The notes: a model not told the origin generated them from the sequence alone. A DNA stretch of 64,000 nucleotides from DASSBR01 sp035688265 (GCA_035688265.1 DASSNE010000055.1:85605-149604), one strand, 5' to 3'; positions 1-9,700 are shown, numbered from the stretch's first letter. Numbers and translations: made by a program.

Positions 1-98
1 GCCTTGCGACGAATCGCCGGGAAGTCGGAGATTTCGAGTTTTGGCAGCGTCGCATGCATGTCTGCATCATACGCTTCTTCGGCCTGTTGCTCAGTCAC
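1..98 (-). CDS. Radical SAM protein, ArsS-like, N-terminal fragment (runs off the left edge)
   Basis: The minus strand from a GTG at 98 stays open to the window edge. It reads VTEQQAEEAYDADM and then HATLPKLEISDFPAIRRK. The latter resembles the N-terminus of arsenosugar-biosynthesis radical SAM proteins (ArsS family), where the stretch PxLxxxDFPAIxR precedes the CxxxCxxC cluster. That cluster would lie outside the window, so the assignment cannot be confirmed. The GTG overlaps the stop of the upstream TonB receptor gene, which suggests translational coupling. An in-frame ATG at 59 is an alternative start. The match is from memory of the family and rests on about 18 residues. Confidence 0.45.
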   Translation of the reverse strand, partial: MTEQQAEEAYDADMHATLPKLEISDFPAIRRK

Positions 99-2328
99 CC
101 AACGCGTAACTGAACCCGACCCAGACTGTGCGCGGCGCGCCGATAGCGCGAAACTGGGTATCGATCGCGTGCGCGGCATCAAACTTTTTGGCCGGGTTGG
201 CAAACACGTTTTCGCCGAGTTGGCCGACAGTGGCATAGGTGCGGTTGAACAGGTTGTCGACGGACAGGAAGACGTCCCACGCCGGCGCCGGATAATAATG
301 CGCGTCAAGATGCATGGTCGCGTAGCCGGGTACCTTGCCGTGCGCATCGGCGTTGTTTTCGTCGCCGCGCGCGTACTGGCTTGCGCGTGCGACCAGGTCC
401 GCGCCCAGGCTGAATTGCGGCGTGAACGCGTATTCGAGCGACAGCTTCAGGCTTTGCCGCGGAATGCCCGGGATCCGATCGCCTGCCTCGACCCGGATCA
501 GGCTGGATGCATCGGCGGTCGAATTGCTGGGGCTCGATTCGGTGAACGGCGAACGGTAAGTCGCGTCGAGGTAACTGTAGTCGGCACTGAAGGTCAGCCC
601 GCCGGCACTGCCGCGAATGCCGAATTCGATGCCCTCGCGGCGGTCGTCGGGAACGTTTTTGTAAAAGCCCTTGAGTCCGGTCACGCTGACGAACAGCAAA
701 TCGTTTTCGAGGTCGGTGCGATAGAGGGTGGCGTTCCAGCTCATCAGCGTGCCGAGCCGGCCGCGCGCGCCGATCTCCCAGGTCTGCGCGACGACCTGCG
801 CCAGCGGTGGATCGGCCAGAAAGCTGTTGGGCAGCGAACATGGCGCGGCGGGATCGGCGCAGGTGAGTTCGGATGGCGTGGGTGCGCGCGTGCTTTCGTC
901 GTACGACAGCCAGGTCGTCAGCGTGCCGGTCGGATTCCAGGTCAGGCCGAGCGCCGGGTTCAGGCGCGAATAGTCATGCGAACCGTTGAGCGCAGCGCCA
1001 AGCTGGTCCTCGAGGTCGATGTGCGCGTGGTTGTAGCGCGCCGACACGGTCAACGCGAGCGCATCGGTCAGACTCAGTGTGTCGGTCGCGTAGAGGCCGT
1101 AATAGCGGTTGTGCGCGTGAAGCCGCGTCAGCGGCGCGACCGTCCCGATACCGACACTGCCCCGATCGACGAAGATGGCCGGCTGCTGGTCCTGGGCGAA
1201 TTCGACCCGCCCCAGGTTCGCGCTCACGCCGACCACGAAACGGTTGGCATGACCGCCCAGCGGCTGCGACGCAACGAGCTGCACCGATCCGCCGTAGCCG
1301 TGTTCGTGCGTACTGTTGAAGTCGTTGAAACTGGGCGGATTGTCCACGCCGACCGGCACGCCCGGCTCGAACTCGTCGCTCACGTCGCTGTCGAGCCCGC
1401 CCGTCTCCAGCACGCGGTTGTACAGATCGCCGACCAGCGCCATCGAGTCGCCGAAATGCTGACGGACGTTGAGCACGAACGACGCCAGCCGGTTGTCGAA
1501 ATAATCCGGATAGGTATAGGACTGGGTCGGCTCGTCGAGAAACGACAGCGGCAGCGTCTGGTTGCCTTCGAGGTGATTGTTCGCGCCGGTGAAGCTCAGG
1601 TCCAGTGTCGTGCTGCCGGTGCGCACACTGCCTTTGACGAAAAGCTGGTTGACCCGACTCGGATTGTGCGCCGCCCAGCCGTTGCTGTCGTAATGGTCGG
1701 CGGCCACGTAGAAGCCGCTGTGGTCGGAATGGCCGCCGTATTGCAGCGTGGCGCTGTGGGTGTTGAAAGAGCCGGTGAAGGCCGAACCGGCGAGGCCGGG
1801 CGCGTCGAAGCCGGACTTGGTTTCGAACGACAGCGCGCCGCCGAGCGTGTTCAGGCCGTAGACCGGATTGGAGCCGGAGATCAGCGTGATGCGCTTGATC
1901 GCCGGCAGCGGAATCAGGTCGAAGTTGACCACGTCGCCGAACGGCTCGTTGACGCGCACGCCGTCGACGTAAATCGACAACGCTTCCGGCGTACCGAGCA
2001 GCGGCGAGGCATCGAAGCCGCGAAAGCTGATGTCCGGCTGAAACGGATTGTTCTGGCCGTTGGTGACATTCACACTGCCGAAGTTGCGCCGCAACAAATC
2101 CGTCAGCTTGGCCGTTGCCTGATCGGCGATATCAGCCTCACCCAGCGTCTGGACGCTGGCAGGCACCTTGTCGAGCGGCAGACCCAGCCCCGGCACCGGC
2201 AGCGGCGTACCGTTAATGGTGATTTCGCCGAGATCGACCGGAGGGGCATCGTCGGGATCCGCGTAAGCGGCGGACGCCACCGCAAGCACCGCAATGCCGC
2301 AACACGTCTGAATCAGCTTTCGTGTCAC
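91..2328 (-). CDS. TonB-dependent outer-membrane receptor
   Basis: A 745-residue TonB-dependent receptor. It has a Sec signal peptide (residues 1-23, ending AYA), a plug domain with the motif ISFRGFDASPLLGTPEALS followed by VYGLNTLGGALSFETKSG, a long beta-barrel and a C-terminal strand ending in an aromatic-rich segment (VWVGFSYALGD). The GTG start at 2328 is chosen because AGGAGACGC lies just before it. It follows the next receptor gene by 9 bases, so the two are probably co-transcribed. The ligand is unknown. Near a lanthanide-type methanol dehydrogenase a metal-chelate ligand such as a lanthanide complex is a reasonable guess, but nothing in the sequence proves it. Confidence 0.9.
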   Translation of the reverse strand: MTRKLIQTCCGIAVLAVASAAYADPDDAPPVDLGEITINGTPLPVPGLGLPLDKVPASVQTLGEADIADQATAKLTDLLRRNFGSVNVTNGQNNPFQPDISFRGFDASPLLGTPEALSIYVDGVRVNEPFGDVVNFDLIPLPAIKRITLISGSNPVYGLNTLGGALSFETKSGFDAPGLAGSAFTGSFNTHSATLQYGGHSDHSGFYVAADHYDSNGWAAHNPSRVNQLFVKGSVRTGSTTLDLSFTGANNHLEGNQTLPLSFLDEPTQSYTYPDYFDNRLASFVLNVRQHFGDSMALVGDLYNRVLETGGLDSDVSDEFEPGVPVGVDNPPSFNDFNSTHEHGYGGSVQLVASQPLGGHANRFVVGVSANLGRVEFAQDQQPAIFVDRGSVGIGTVAPLTRLHAHNRYYGLYATDTLSLTDALALTVSARYNHAHIDLEDQLGAALNGSHDYSRLNPALGLTWNPTGTLTTWLSYDESTRAPTPSELTCADPAAPCSLPNSFLADPPLAQVVAQTWEIGARGRLGTLMSWNATLYRTDLENDLLFVSVTGLKGFYKNVPDDRREGIEFGIRGSAGGLTFSADYSYLDATYRSPFTESSPSNSTADASSLIRVEAGDRIPGIPRQSLKLSLEYAFTPQFSLGADLVARASQYARGDENNADAHGKVPGYATMHLDAHYYPAPAWDVFLSVDNLFNRTYATVGQLGENVFANPAKKFDAAHAIDTQFRAIGAPRTVWVGFSYALGD

Positions 2329-2337
2329 GCGCGTCTC

Positions 2338-4404
2338 CTAGAAGATATAGCTGATGCTGACACCGACCATGTAATTCCGCCCCGGCGCCGGCTCGAAATA
2401 CCGGCCGTTGCCGCTTTCGACGACCACCGCGCCGACGTAGCGTCGATCAAGGATGTTGTTGATGCTCCCATACTCGTACAAACGCCAGGAGCCCGCCTGC
2501 TGCCTGAACCCCGCGCGCAGATTGACCACCGCGTAGCTGTCGGCGACGACGCTGTTGGCGCTGTCGGCGAAAACCTTGTCGCGCCACTGCGCATTAATCG
2601 CCGTTTCAAAGTCCAGTGGATCGTAATGCCAGCTCAATTCGGCGTAGATCGTCTGCCGCGGCACACCCGGCAGCACGTTGCCGTCCAGTCGTGCGCCGGT
2701 AAAGACGGTGTTGAGATAGCTGTAAGCGACATAGGTCGCGAAGGCGCCGCCCAGCGGCGCCTCAAACGTCAGTTCGGCGCCCCGGCGGCGGGTGCTGCCG
2801 CCATTTTCGTAGCTGGTGCGACCGTTCAGGGACGCAGCGACGATGATTTCGTCGTCGGTATCGATGTTGTACAAGGCGAACGTCAAGCGGGTGTCGCCGG
2901 CCGGGCGCGCTTTCACGCCGATCTCGTAATTGCGGCTGGTACTGGGATCGAGCGTCTGGTTGAAGCCGGTCTGGCCATTCGGCTTGTAGGCCAGCTCGTC
3001 GAAGGTTGGCGTCGTAAAGCCGATGCCGTAATTGGCGTACACGTTGAGCAACGGGTTGACCTCGTAAACCACACCCGCTACCGGATCGGTACGGGTAAAG
3101 TCGCGGCTGCCGCTGTCATCGGGATTGACCGGGTTGATGTAATGATCGTCGCTGTCGAAACTGACGCGCGTGTGGCGTGCGCCGGCAAACAACCGCCACG
3201 GCTCGAATTCGATATGACCCTGCACGTATTCACCGGTCTCGGATGAAACGTCGTCCTCGTTGCGCCGCAAAGCGCCCTCCGTGCCGTTGTCGTTGACGAA
3301 GCCTTTGCGCGCGTCGTGCAGGCGCTGATAATCCGCGCCGAAGACGACCGCGTATGAATGCCCGCCGACGTCGCCATCGCGGGTCCAGTGTACGTCGCCG
3401 CCGCCCGACCGGTCGTGCAAGTCAACCACCGCGCCGCCGGAATTCGCACCGCTGCCGGCGAACGGCAGGAACTGAACCACGCGGCGGCTGCCAAGCCAGG
3501 CGACCGCGTACAACTGATCGTGGGAATCGAACTGCTGGCGCCAGACGATGCCGCCGCGCCGGGCGCGATGGGTCTCGCCGGAATTGAACTTGAATACATT
3601 CGCAACCGCCTGGCGCGGATCCTGCTCGATCTGCGCGCGGTTGAGGCTCGATGGGTCGAGCGCGTATGCCTGATTTTCGGCGTTCATCAATAGCGTCAGC
3701 GACGAGTTTTCGCCGAGTTCGTAAGTGAGCTTGGCATGCGCATTGTCGCGTTGCGCGGCGCTGTGCTGACGCCATCCGTCGGTACCGAAGTGTCCCAGAT
3801 CGACGATGTAATTAAGCGCACCATCGGTACCGCCGCCCTCGAGATGCTCGACGCGCGTGCCGTAGCTACCGGTGAACAGGGTCGCGCTCAGCGTCGGCCG
3901 CGGCGGCCCGTCCTTGGTGAATATCTGGATTACGCCGCCGGAAGCGTTGCCGTACAAGGTCGAAAACGGCCCGCGCAGAACCTCGATGCGGTCGGCAATC
4001 GCCAGGTCGAAGGTGTCCGTTTCGCCCTGGCCGGCCGGCGACGATGCCGGAATGCCATCGACCAGCAACCGGATATCGCGCACGCCGAACGAGGCGCGCG
4101 CGCCGAAGCCGCGCGACGAGAGCTGCAGATCCTGCGCGTAGCTCTGGCGATTTTGCGCGACCAGACCGGGCACGCGGGCGAGGGACTGCGCCAGGTTGAA
4201 ACCGGGCGGGCCGAAGCTGATGTCGTTGCCACTCAGAATGGAAACGGACGTGGGGGTATCGAACGCCGGGAGCGGCGATCGTGTACCGGTAACTTCAATC
4301 TGGCCGAGATTCACCGGCGGTTCGGTGCCGGCCAGCGCCCACGGGCTGAGCAGAATGAACGCTGCAGCGAAACCCGCGAGCCGCATTCTGCGGCCTGCTG
4401 CCAT
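2338..4404 (-). CDS. TonB-dependent receptor, PqqU/YncD-like
   Basis: A TonB-dependent receptor of 688 residues. The signal peptide ends near ALAG. It has a TonB-box-like start (LGQIEVTGTR), a plug with SSRGFGARASFGVRDIRLL, VDGIPASSPAGQGE and IEVLRGPFSTLYGNASGGV, a beta-barrel, and a C-terminal Phe (SISYIF). The plug motifs resemble, from memory, the E. coli YncD/PqqU group that imports the cofactor PQQ. Two PQQ dehydrogenases in the window make PQQ a plausible ligand, but this is inference. The ATG at 4404 is preceded by AGGAGATTGTTA; the in-frame TTG at 4410 is rejected. Confidence 0.85.
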   Translation of the reverse strand: MAAGRRMRLAGFAAAFILLSPWALAGTEPPVNLGQIEVTGTRSPLPAFDTPTSVSILSGNDISFGPPGFNLAQSLARVPGLVAQNRQSYAQDLQLSSRGFGARASFGVRDIRLLVDGIPASSPAGQGETDTFDLAIADRIEVLRGPFSTLYGNASGGVIQIFTKDGPPRPTLSATLFTGSYGTRVEHLEGGGTDGALNYIVDLGHFGTDGWRQHSAAQRDNAHAKLTYELGENSSLTLLMNAENQAYALDPSSLNRAQIEQDPRQAVANVFKFNSGETHRARRGGIVWRQQFDSHDQLYAVAWLGSRRVVQFLPFAGSGANSGGAVVDLHDRSGGGDVHWTRDGDVGGHSYAVVFGADYQRLHDARKGFVNDNGTEGALRRNEDDVSSETGEYVQGHIEFEPWRLFAGARHTRVSFDSDDHYINPVNPDDSGSRDFTRTDPVAGVVYEVNPLLNVYANYGIGFTTPTFDELAYKPNGQTGFNQTLDPSTSRNYEIGVKARPAGDTRLTFALYNIDTDDEIIVAASLNGRTSYENGGSTRRRGAELTFEAPLGGAFATYVAYSYLNTVFTGARLDGNVLPGVPRQTIYAELSWHYDPLDFETAINAQWRDKVFADSANSVVADSYAVVNLRAGFRQQAGSWRLYEYGSINNILDRRYVGAVVVESGNGRYFEPAPGRNYMVGVSISYIF

Positions 4405-4667
4405 TAACAATCTCCTTTTGTTGACGGGCTGTAGTCCCGGATGTGGCGCGTAGCCGGGAGACCCGGATAACGCTTCCCGTTAGGCGGGCGATCAGGAAAG
4501 TCGGCGTGGAATACCTTCGGAATCAACATAAACTCGTGCAATCCGATCGTCAAGGGCGTTGCCCGGCAGGGTCTCCCCGCCTCTGAACCGGCCCGAATTG
4601 CGTCCTGCGTTCCACGGGGAGATACTAGGGTTCCGGCTTGCGCCGGATGGAAATGCGGAGGGGCTGG

Positions 4668-6644
4668 ATGATGGATTCCACGCTCGCGACATCTCACGCG
4701 TCGCAGATTCTGCGTGAGGTCAAGGAAAGGCGCGGCATCGACGTGCTGGCGCCACACATCAGGCGCTCCTGGAAGCGCTGTATCAGGGAGTTCGGGATTC
4801 GCCCGCAAAGCCGGCGCGACACGCTGGTGTTGCCGGCTCACGGGCTGCGCGAACGTCAGCAGGAACTGGGCGGGTTCCTCAACATCGCGCGCTACGAGAT
4901 GGAGAATCTGTACGAACTCATCGCCGGCACCGGCTACGCGGTAATCCTCTCGAACTCCGAAGGCACGATCCTCAACACGGTTCTGGACCCGACGCTCAAG
5001 CGCGAATTCCAGCGCGCCGGGCTGTGGCTGGGAGCACGCTGGGACGAACGCAGCGAAGGCACCAACGGGATAGGCACCTGTCTCGCCGAAGGCGGCGCGA
5101 TCATGGTCCACCGCGACGAGCACTTCCGCGACTACAACATCCGCCTGTCCTGCTCCAGCGCCCCGATCCTGGACCCGCACGGCAAGCTCCTCGGCGTACT
5201 CGACGCCTCGTCGGCAAACAGCACCGATACGCGCGAGATTCAGCAACATACCGTGGCTCTGGTCAGCATGTCGGCCAGCCTGATTTCGCGCTGCCAGTTT
5301 CTTGCCGAATTTCCCCACGCGTGGATTCTCCGCTTCCACAGCCGGCCGGAGTTCGTAGGCCTGCTGCATGAGGCGCTGATCGCCGTGGATGGCGAGGGGC
5401 TGGTGCTGGCGGTGAATGAGAGCGCGCTGCTGCAACTCGGCCTGAGTTCGCGCGCACAGCTGGTCGGCCACCCTGTCGCCGAACTGTTCCGCTTCGCAGC
5501 AGACGCCATGCACCAGCGCGCGGCACATGCTGCCGGTACGATCTGGCCCATTCAGGATCGCGTGCGCGGTCGACGGTTTTATGCATTGGTGCGCGCGCCT
5601 CAAATTCGTCACCTGCCGGCCAACCCGCCGGACGCCGCAACGCCGCCCACCGCGCGGACCGGTGAGGCCATGCCGGGGCACGTCACCAGCGATCCACGGA
5701 TGCGCCGCAACCTCGCGGCCGGGCACCAGTTGTTCACCAAACAGGTGCCGATCCTGCTGCAAGGCGAAACCGGCACCGGCAAGGATGTCTTCGCCCGCGC
5801 ACTGCACGCCGGCAGCCTGTGGGCCGACCGCCCGTTCGTTGCAGTCAATTGTGCGGCAATACCGGAAAGCCTGATCGAGAGCGAGCTGTTCGGCTACAAC
5901 GCCGGAGCTTTCACCGGGGCTTCGCGCGAAGGCCGTACCGGCAGAATTCTGCAATCGAGCGGGGGCACGTTGTTTCTCGACGAGATCGGCGACATGCCCC
6001 TGATGCTGCAGGCGCGTCTGCTGCACACGATTGAGGCCCGCGAGGTGACACCGGTCGGCAGCGACCAGACTATCCCGGTAGATCTGCACGTGATCAGCGC
6101 CACCCATCGGAATTTGCGCCAGATGATTGCGACACAACAGTTTCGCGAAGACCTCTACTACCGGCTCGCGGGGACGACGCTGGAACTGCCGGCGCTCAGG
6201 GATCGCGAGGACAAGCGCGACTTGATCCGGGAACTGCTGCTCGAGGAATGCGGCGACGGGGAACCGGTGCACGTTGCCGCGGATGCGCTCGACCGGTTGC
6301 TCGAATTTCGCTGGCCGGGCAACATCCGGCAGTTGCGCAACGCGCTGCGTACTGCCGCCGCCCTTTGCGACGACCGCATCATTCGGCTCGTGAATCTGCC
6401 GCAGGAGGTCGTGGATCCGGGGGGCCTCTCTGCGGCGCCGCCGGCCGAAGCCGCGAAGCAAACGACACCTGAATCGCCCACCGCGACGCTTGAGAGAGCC
6501 GAGCGGGAAACACTGACGCGAATCATGGAACAGCATGACTGGAATGTCAGCCACGCGGCGCAGGCGTTGGGGATCAGTCGCAACACCCTCTACCGCAAGT
6601 TCCACCGGCACGGCATCACGCCGCACCCGCGCTCGCACAACTGA
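4668..6644 (+). CDS. Sigma-54-dependent transcriptional activator, AcoR-like
   Basis: A 658-residue enhancer-binding protein. A GAF-like sensory region (about residues 50-190, with ERSEGTNGIGTCLAEG) is followed by a PAS-like stretch (about 210-300). The AAA+ domain has Walker A GETGTGKD (about 366) and the sigma-54 contact loop GAFTGA (about 412). The C-terminus is a Fis-type helix-turn-helix (SHAAQALGISRNTLYRKF). The architecture matches AcoR/acetoin-type activators that sense small molecules directly rather than through a kinase. The ATG at 4668 has GGAGG about 7 bases upstream. It is divergent from the receptor pair and is the only such activator in the window, making it the obvious candidate regulator of the sigma-54 promoter at 13,411. 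Confidence 0.92.
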   Translation: MMDSTLATSHASQILREVKERRGIDVLAPHIRRSWKRCIREFGIRPQSRRDTLVLPAHGLRERQQELGGFLNIARYEMENLYELIAGTGYAVILSNSEGTILNTVLDPTLKREFQRAGLWLGARWDERSEGTNGIGTCLAEGGAIMVHRDEHFRDYNIRLSCSSAPILDPHGKLLGVLDASSANSTDTREIQQHTVALVSMSASLISRCQFLAEFPHAWILRFHSRPEFVGLLHEALIAVDGEGLVLAVNESALLQLGLSSRAQLVGHPVAELFRFAADAMHQRAAHAAGTIWPIQDRVRGRRFYALVRAPQIRHLPANPPDAATPPTARTGEAMPGHVTSDPRMRRNLAAGHQLFTKQVPILLQGETGTGKDVFARALHAGSLWADRPFVAVNCAAIPESLIESELFGYNAGAFTGASREGRTGRILQSSGGTLFLDEIGDMPLMLQARLLHTIEAREVTPVGSDQTIPVDLHVISATHRNLRQMIATQQFREDLYYRLAGTTLELPALRDREDKRDLIRELLLEECGDGEPVHVAADALDRLLEFRWPGNIRQLRNALRTAAALCDDRIIRLVNLPQEVVDPGGLSAAPPAEAAKQTTPESPTATLERAERETLTRIMEQHDWNVSHAAQALGISRNTLYRKFHRHGITPHPRSHN

Positions 6645-6686
6645 TTATATTCGGGCTGTTGCGCCGTCCGCTGAGCATCGGCCGAA

Positions 6687-7883
6687 TCAGAAGAACATGA
6701 TGCCGCCGAGGGCGATGCCGTTCATGCCCGCGCTATTACCGAGGTAGTCCTCGGAGCGGGTACGGCTGAGCTCGACAACCAGCGTCACACTCTTCGTCAG
6801 CGAGTAATAGCCACCCCCGGTGATATTGGTGTTGTACCTGAAATGTCCGGCGGCGGCACTGTCGTCGCGGTTGCGGCTTTCACCGCCGCTCAAGCCGAGC
6901 TTGAATTTCGGGGAAACCTGCCAGGTGCCCTGCAATAGATAGTTGATGCCTTTCACATCGCCCTGGTCCGCGTCGGTAAGGATGCCGATGCCGCGGCCGG
7001 CCTGAACGTTGGCGAGCAGGCTGAAGAGCCCGGCGGTGAATTTCAGACCGATTTCTTCCGCATGCAGATCGAAGCTGCTCGACGCGGCGCCGGAGGCGCT
7101 CGCCGGATAGAATTTTTGCTGCTTCGCCCCGATCCAGAACTTGAAGGCGCCGCTGCTATACGAGATTTGCGCCTGGATTTGCGGATCGCTGCGTGAGGCG
7201 TAGGCGCCACTGTCGACCGGGCTGAACACACCACCCGTGAACGACAAGCCCGACGTGCCCGGCGTCGTGTAGACGATCTGCCCGTAGCTGCCGAGATAGG
7301 TATAGCCCGCGCCGATGTGGCCCAGCGTCACGCGCCCGCGCTGGGTGGCCTGCACCGGGGCGCCGACGCCGAGCAGGGTCATGTCGCTGAGGATCGCGTT
7401 GGATCCGAAGATTCCGTAGTCGCGACCGAGCTTGAACGTGCCGAAATCGGGCGTCCCGACGGTGAAATAGGCTTGGCGCACGTCGAGACCGCTGTTTGCC
7501 GACAACGCATCCGAGGTGGCGATGGATTCCATGATGCTGATTTGCGCGTTGACGTCGATGCCTTCTTGCGTGGTACTGAACTTGGTGATCAGCGCATTCG
7601 GCAGCAGTCCGTTGCCGATCGTCGTACGGTTCTCCTGGCCCCCGCAGCCGAGCGCCATGTCAGCCAGGGCGCTGCCGCCGACCGCGTTGCCGTCAGGACA
7701 GCTTGCGGTGGTGTAGAAAGCGTTGGCATAGCCGCTCAGATCCACCTTCCAGCCGTCTCCGGTGAATGACGCGGCGCTGGCGCCGGCCGGGCATATGGCG
7801 ACCGCGAGGGCAATCAAAAACGGCGCCCAGCATACAGTTTGCGCGCGAACCGAATCGCGCCTCTTCGCTGTTGAATGTTGCAT
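6687..7883 (-). CDS. Gram-negative general porin
   Basis: A 398-residue outer-membrane porin. A signal peptide ends near ASA, followed by porin-like repeats: GRDYGIFGSNAILSDM (the typical FKLGR-Y-G segment), RVTLGHIGAGYTYLG, many alternating aromatic strands and a C-terminal Phe (LGGIMFF). The ATG at 7883 is preferred over upstream in-frame starts because GGAGACAGAAA lies directly before it. It is the last gene of the minus-strand C1 row, 81 bases after gfa, with a strong hairpin in between. It may admit small polar substrates, but substrate specificity cannot be read from the sequence. Confidence 0.85.
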   Translation of the reverse strand: MQHSTAKRRDSVRAQTVCWAPFLIALAVAICPAGASAASFTGDGWKVDLSGYANAFYTTASCPDGNAVGGSALADMALGCGGQENRTTIGNGLLPNALITKFSTTQEGIDVNAQISIMESIATSDALSANSGLDVRQAYFTVGTPDFGTFKLGRDYGIFGSNAILSDMTLLGVGAPVQATQRGRVTLGHIGAGYTYLGSYGQIVYTTPGTSGLSFTGGVFSPVDSGAYASRSDPQIQAQISYSSGAFKFWIGAKQQKFYPASASGAASSSFDLHAEEIGLKFTAGLFSLLANVQAGRGIGILTDADQGDVKGINYLLQGTWQVSPKFKLGLSGGESRNRDDSAAAGHFRYNTNITGGGYYSLTKSVTLVVELSRTRSEDYLGNSAGMNGIALGGIMFF

Positions 7884-7921
7884 TTTCTGTCTCCGCTGAC
7901 CCATCAATGCAGGCAAGCAGT

Positions 7922-7956
7922 GCGAGTGCCGTCGCACCTGGCGCGGCGGCACTCGC
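7922..7956 (-). terminator. Hairpin between gfa and the porin gene
   Basis: An inverted repeat with arms GCGAGTGCCG and CGGCACTCGC around a short GC-rich loop, between the gfa stop and the porin ATG. No T-run follows on the minus strand, so it is more likely a weak terminator, attenuator or mRNA-processing hairpin than a strong intrinsic terminator. Confidence 0.45.
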
Positions 7957-7964
7957 AGGGTCGC

Positions 7965-8543
7965 CTACGCTTGCAGTACGCCCGACTTCTTCGCCGCGTG
8001 GCTGGCGACGATATCCATCAGCTCCGGGGAATAGCAGTCGTAAGGCTCGATATTCAACTCGCGCAGGCGATCGCGTACCCAGGCCATATCGCCGGGCGCC
8101 ACGCCGCCCTCGATCGCCGAGGAGACGAACGCCCCGAACGTCGGCGGCTCGTAGCCGGACTCCTTCGACAGCTCGGGATGAATGAAGGCAAAGCCGTGGA
8201 AAACGTGATCGGGGTCGTCGATGACGCCATACATATGCGTGCCGCATTCCTTGCAGGCGTAGCGGTGCAATATTTTGCTCGGGTCGACAACCTCGAGCTT
8301 CTCCTCGTGGCTGACTACCTTGACCTTGTCCCGCGGCACCGCGGCCAGCATCGAGAAATGGGCCCCTGCCGGCTTCCAGCACTGCGTGCAGCCGCACAGG
8401 TGGTTGAACTGGTATGCGTTGTCGACTTTGACCTCGACCGGGTCGCTGCTGCACTTGCACACCAGCGTGCCGCCGGAAAAGCCTGCCTGGCCCTTCACCT
8501 CGACGCCGTTGTCGACCAATGGATGGATGGATACTCTTGCCAT
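7965..8543 (-). CDS. gfa: S-(hydroxymethyl)glutathione synthase (glutathione-dependent formaldehyde-activating enzyme)
   Basis: A 192-residue Gfa-family enzyme that speeds the addition of formaldehyde to glutathione, making the substrate of class III alcohol dehydrogenase in the cytoplasm. Zinc-binding cysteines are visible: CKCSS (about residues 29-31), CGCTQCWKP (about 51-54) and YACKECGTHMYG (about 98-101), the usual family pattern. The ATG at 8543 has AGGAGGATTTGAAA before it; the in-frame TTG at 8549 is not favoured. It lies 32 bases downstream of the dehydrogenase it serves, in one operon with the methanol dehydrogenase genes. Confidence 0.95.
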   Translation of the reverse strand: MARVSIHPLVDNGVEVKGQAGFSGGTLVCKCSSDPVEVKVDNAYQFNHLCGCTQCWKPAGAHFSMLAAVPRDKVKVVSHEEKLEVVDPSKILHRYACKECGTHMYGVIDDPDHVFHGFAFIHPELSKESGYEPPTFGAFVSSAIEGGVAPGDMAWVRDRLRELNIEPYDCYSPELMDIVASHAAKKSGVLQA

Positions 8544-8575
8544 TTTCAAATCCTCCTGAATGGAATGGAGCCCGA

Positions 8576-9700
8576 TTACGCCTTGAAGTCGCCGTAATGC
8601 AGAACGCTGCGGATCACCTTGCCCTGGTGCAGCAACTCGAAGGCCTCGTTGATCCGATCGTGCGGCAGATCCCTGGACACGAACTCGTCTACCTTCAGGT
8701 CGCCTTTCATGTACTGGTCAACGTAGCCGGGCAGTTGCGAACGGCCCTTGACGCCGCCGAACGCGGCGCCGCGCCACACTCGTCCGGTGACGAGCTGGAA
8801 AGGCCGCGTGCTGATTTCCTGGCCGGCGGCAGCCACGCCGATGATGGTCGACTCGCCCCAGCCCTTGTGGCAGCACTCGAGCGCGGCGCGCATCACGTTG
8901 ACGTTGCCGATGCATTCGAATGAGTAATCGACGCCGCCCTTGGTCATCTCCACGATGACATCCTGGATCGGCCCGGCGTGGTCCTTGGGATTGACGAAAT
9001 CCGTCGCGCCCATCGCTTCGGCCAATGGCCACTTGTCCGGATTGATGTCGATCGCGATGATGCGATCGGCCTTGGCCATCACCGCACCCTGCACCACCGC
9101 AAGACCGATCGCGCCCAGGCCGAACACGGCAACGCTGGAGCCTGGCCGGACCTTCGCCACGTTGAGCACCGCGCCGACACCGGTGGTAATACCGCAGCCC
9201 AGCAGGCAAACCTTGTCCAGCGGCGCCTTGGGATTAATCTTGGCAACCGAAATTTCCGGTAGCACCGTGTATTCGGAAAACGTGCTGGTACCCATGTAGT
9301 GGTGCAGCTTTTTACCCTTGTAGGAAAAGCGCGAGGTACCGTCCGGCATCAGCCCCTGGCCCTGCGTCGCGCGGATCTTCCCGCACAGATTCGTCAGCCC
9401 CGACGTGCAGAACTCGCACTCGCCGCATTCGGGCGTGTACAGCGGGATCACGTGATCGCCCGGTTTGACCGTAGTGACGCCGGCGCCGACTTCCTCGACA
9501 ATCGCGCCGCCTTCGTGGCCCAGGATCACCGGGAACAGGCCCTCGGGATCGGCGCCGGAAAGCGTGTAGGCGTCGGTGTGGCAAACCCCGGTCGCGACGA
9601 TGTGTACGAGGACTTCACCCGCCTTGGGACCCTCCAGGTCGACCTCCTCGATCGTGAGCGGCTGAGCCGCTTCCCATGCAACTGCTGCTTGTGTCTTCAT
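8576..9700 (-). CDS. frmA: S-(hydroxymethyl)glutathione dehydrogenase / class III alcohol dehydrogenase
   Basis: A 374-residue zinc alcohol dehydrogenase that oxidises S-hydroxymethylglutathione to S-formylglutathione with NAD. Visible features are the catalytic-zinc Cys in ATGVCHTDAYTLSG, the GHEGGAIVEEVG segment, the four-Cys structural zinc loop (PECGECEFCTSGLTNLC) and the Rossmann motif VFGLGAIGLAVVQG. The length and motifs match the class III family closely. It follows the XoxG-like cytochrome gene by 33 bases and precedes gfa, so methanol and formaldehyde oxidation are encoded together. The next step, S-formylglutathione hydrolase, is encoded at 31.2-32.0 kb. Confidence 0.96.
   Translation of the reverse strand: MKTQAAVAWEAAQPLTIEEVDLEGPKAGEVLVHIVATGVCHTDAYTLSGADPEGLFPVILGHEGGAIVEEVGAGVTTVKPGDHVIPLYTPECGECEFCTSGLTNLCGKIRATQGQGLMPDGTSRFSYKGKKLHHYMGTSTFSEYTVLPEISVAKINPKAPLDKVCLLGCGITTGVGAVLNVAKVRPGSSVAVFGLGAIGLAVVQGAVMAKADRIIAIDINPDKWPLAEAMGATDFVNPKDHAGPIQDVIVEMTKGGVDYSFECIGNVNVMRAALECCHKGWGESTIIGVAAAGQEISTRPFQLVTGRVWRGAAFGGVKGRSQLPGYVDQYMKGDLKVDEFVSRDLPHDRINEAFELLHQGKVIRSVLHYGDFKA

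Noticed and set aside
4..3246. Long plus-strand open frame of 1,080 codons opposite the two TonB receptors
   Set aside because: It is Arg/Val/Ala-rich without family motifs and lies fully antisense to two receptors with clear signal peptides, plugs and barrels.
4404..6638. Minus-strand open frame of 744 codons
   Set aside because: Antisense to the sigma-54 activator, which has Walker A, GAFTGA and Fis motifs; no family features in the shadow.
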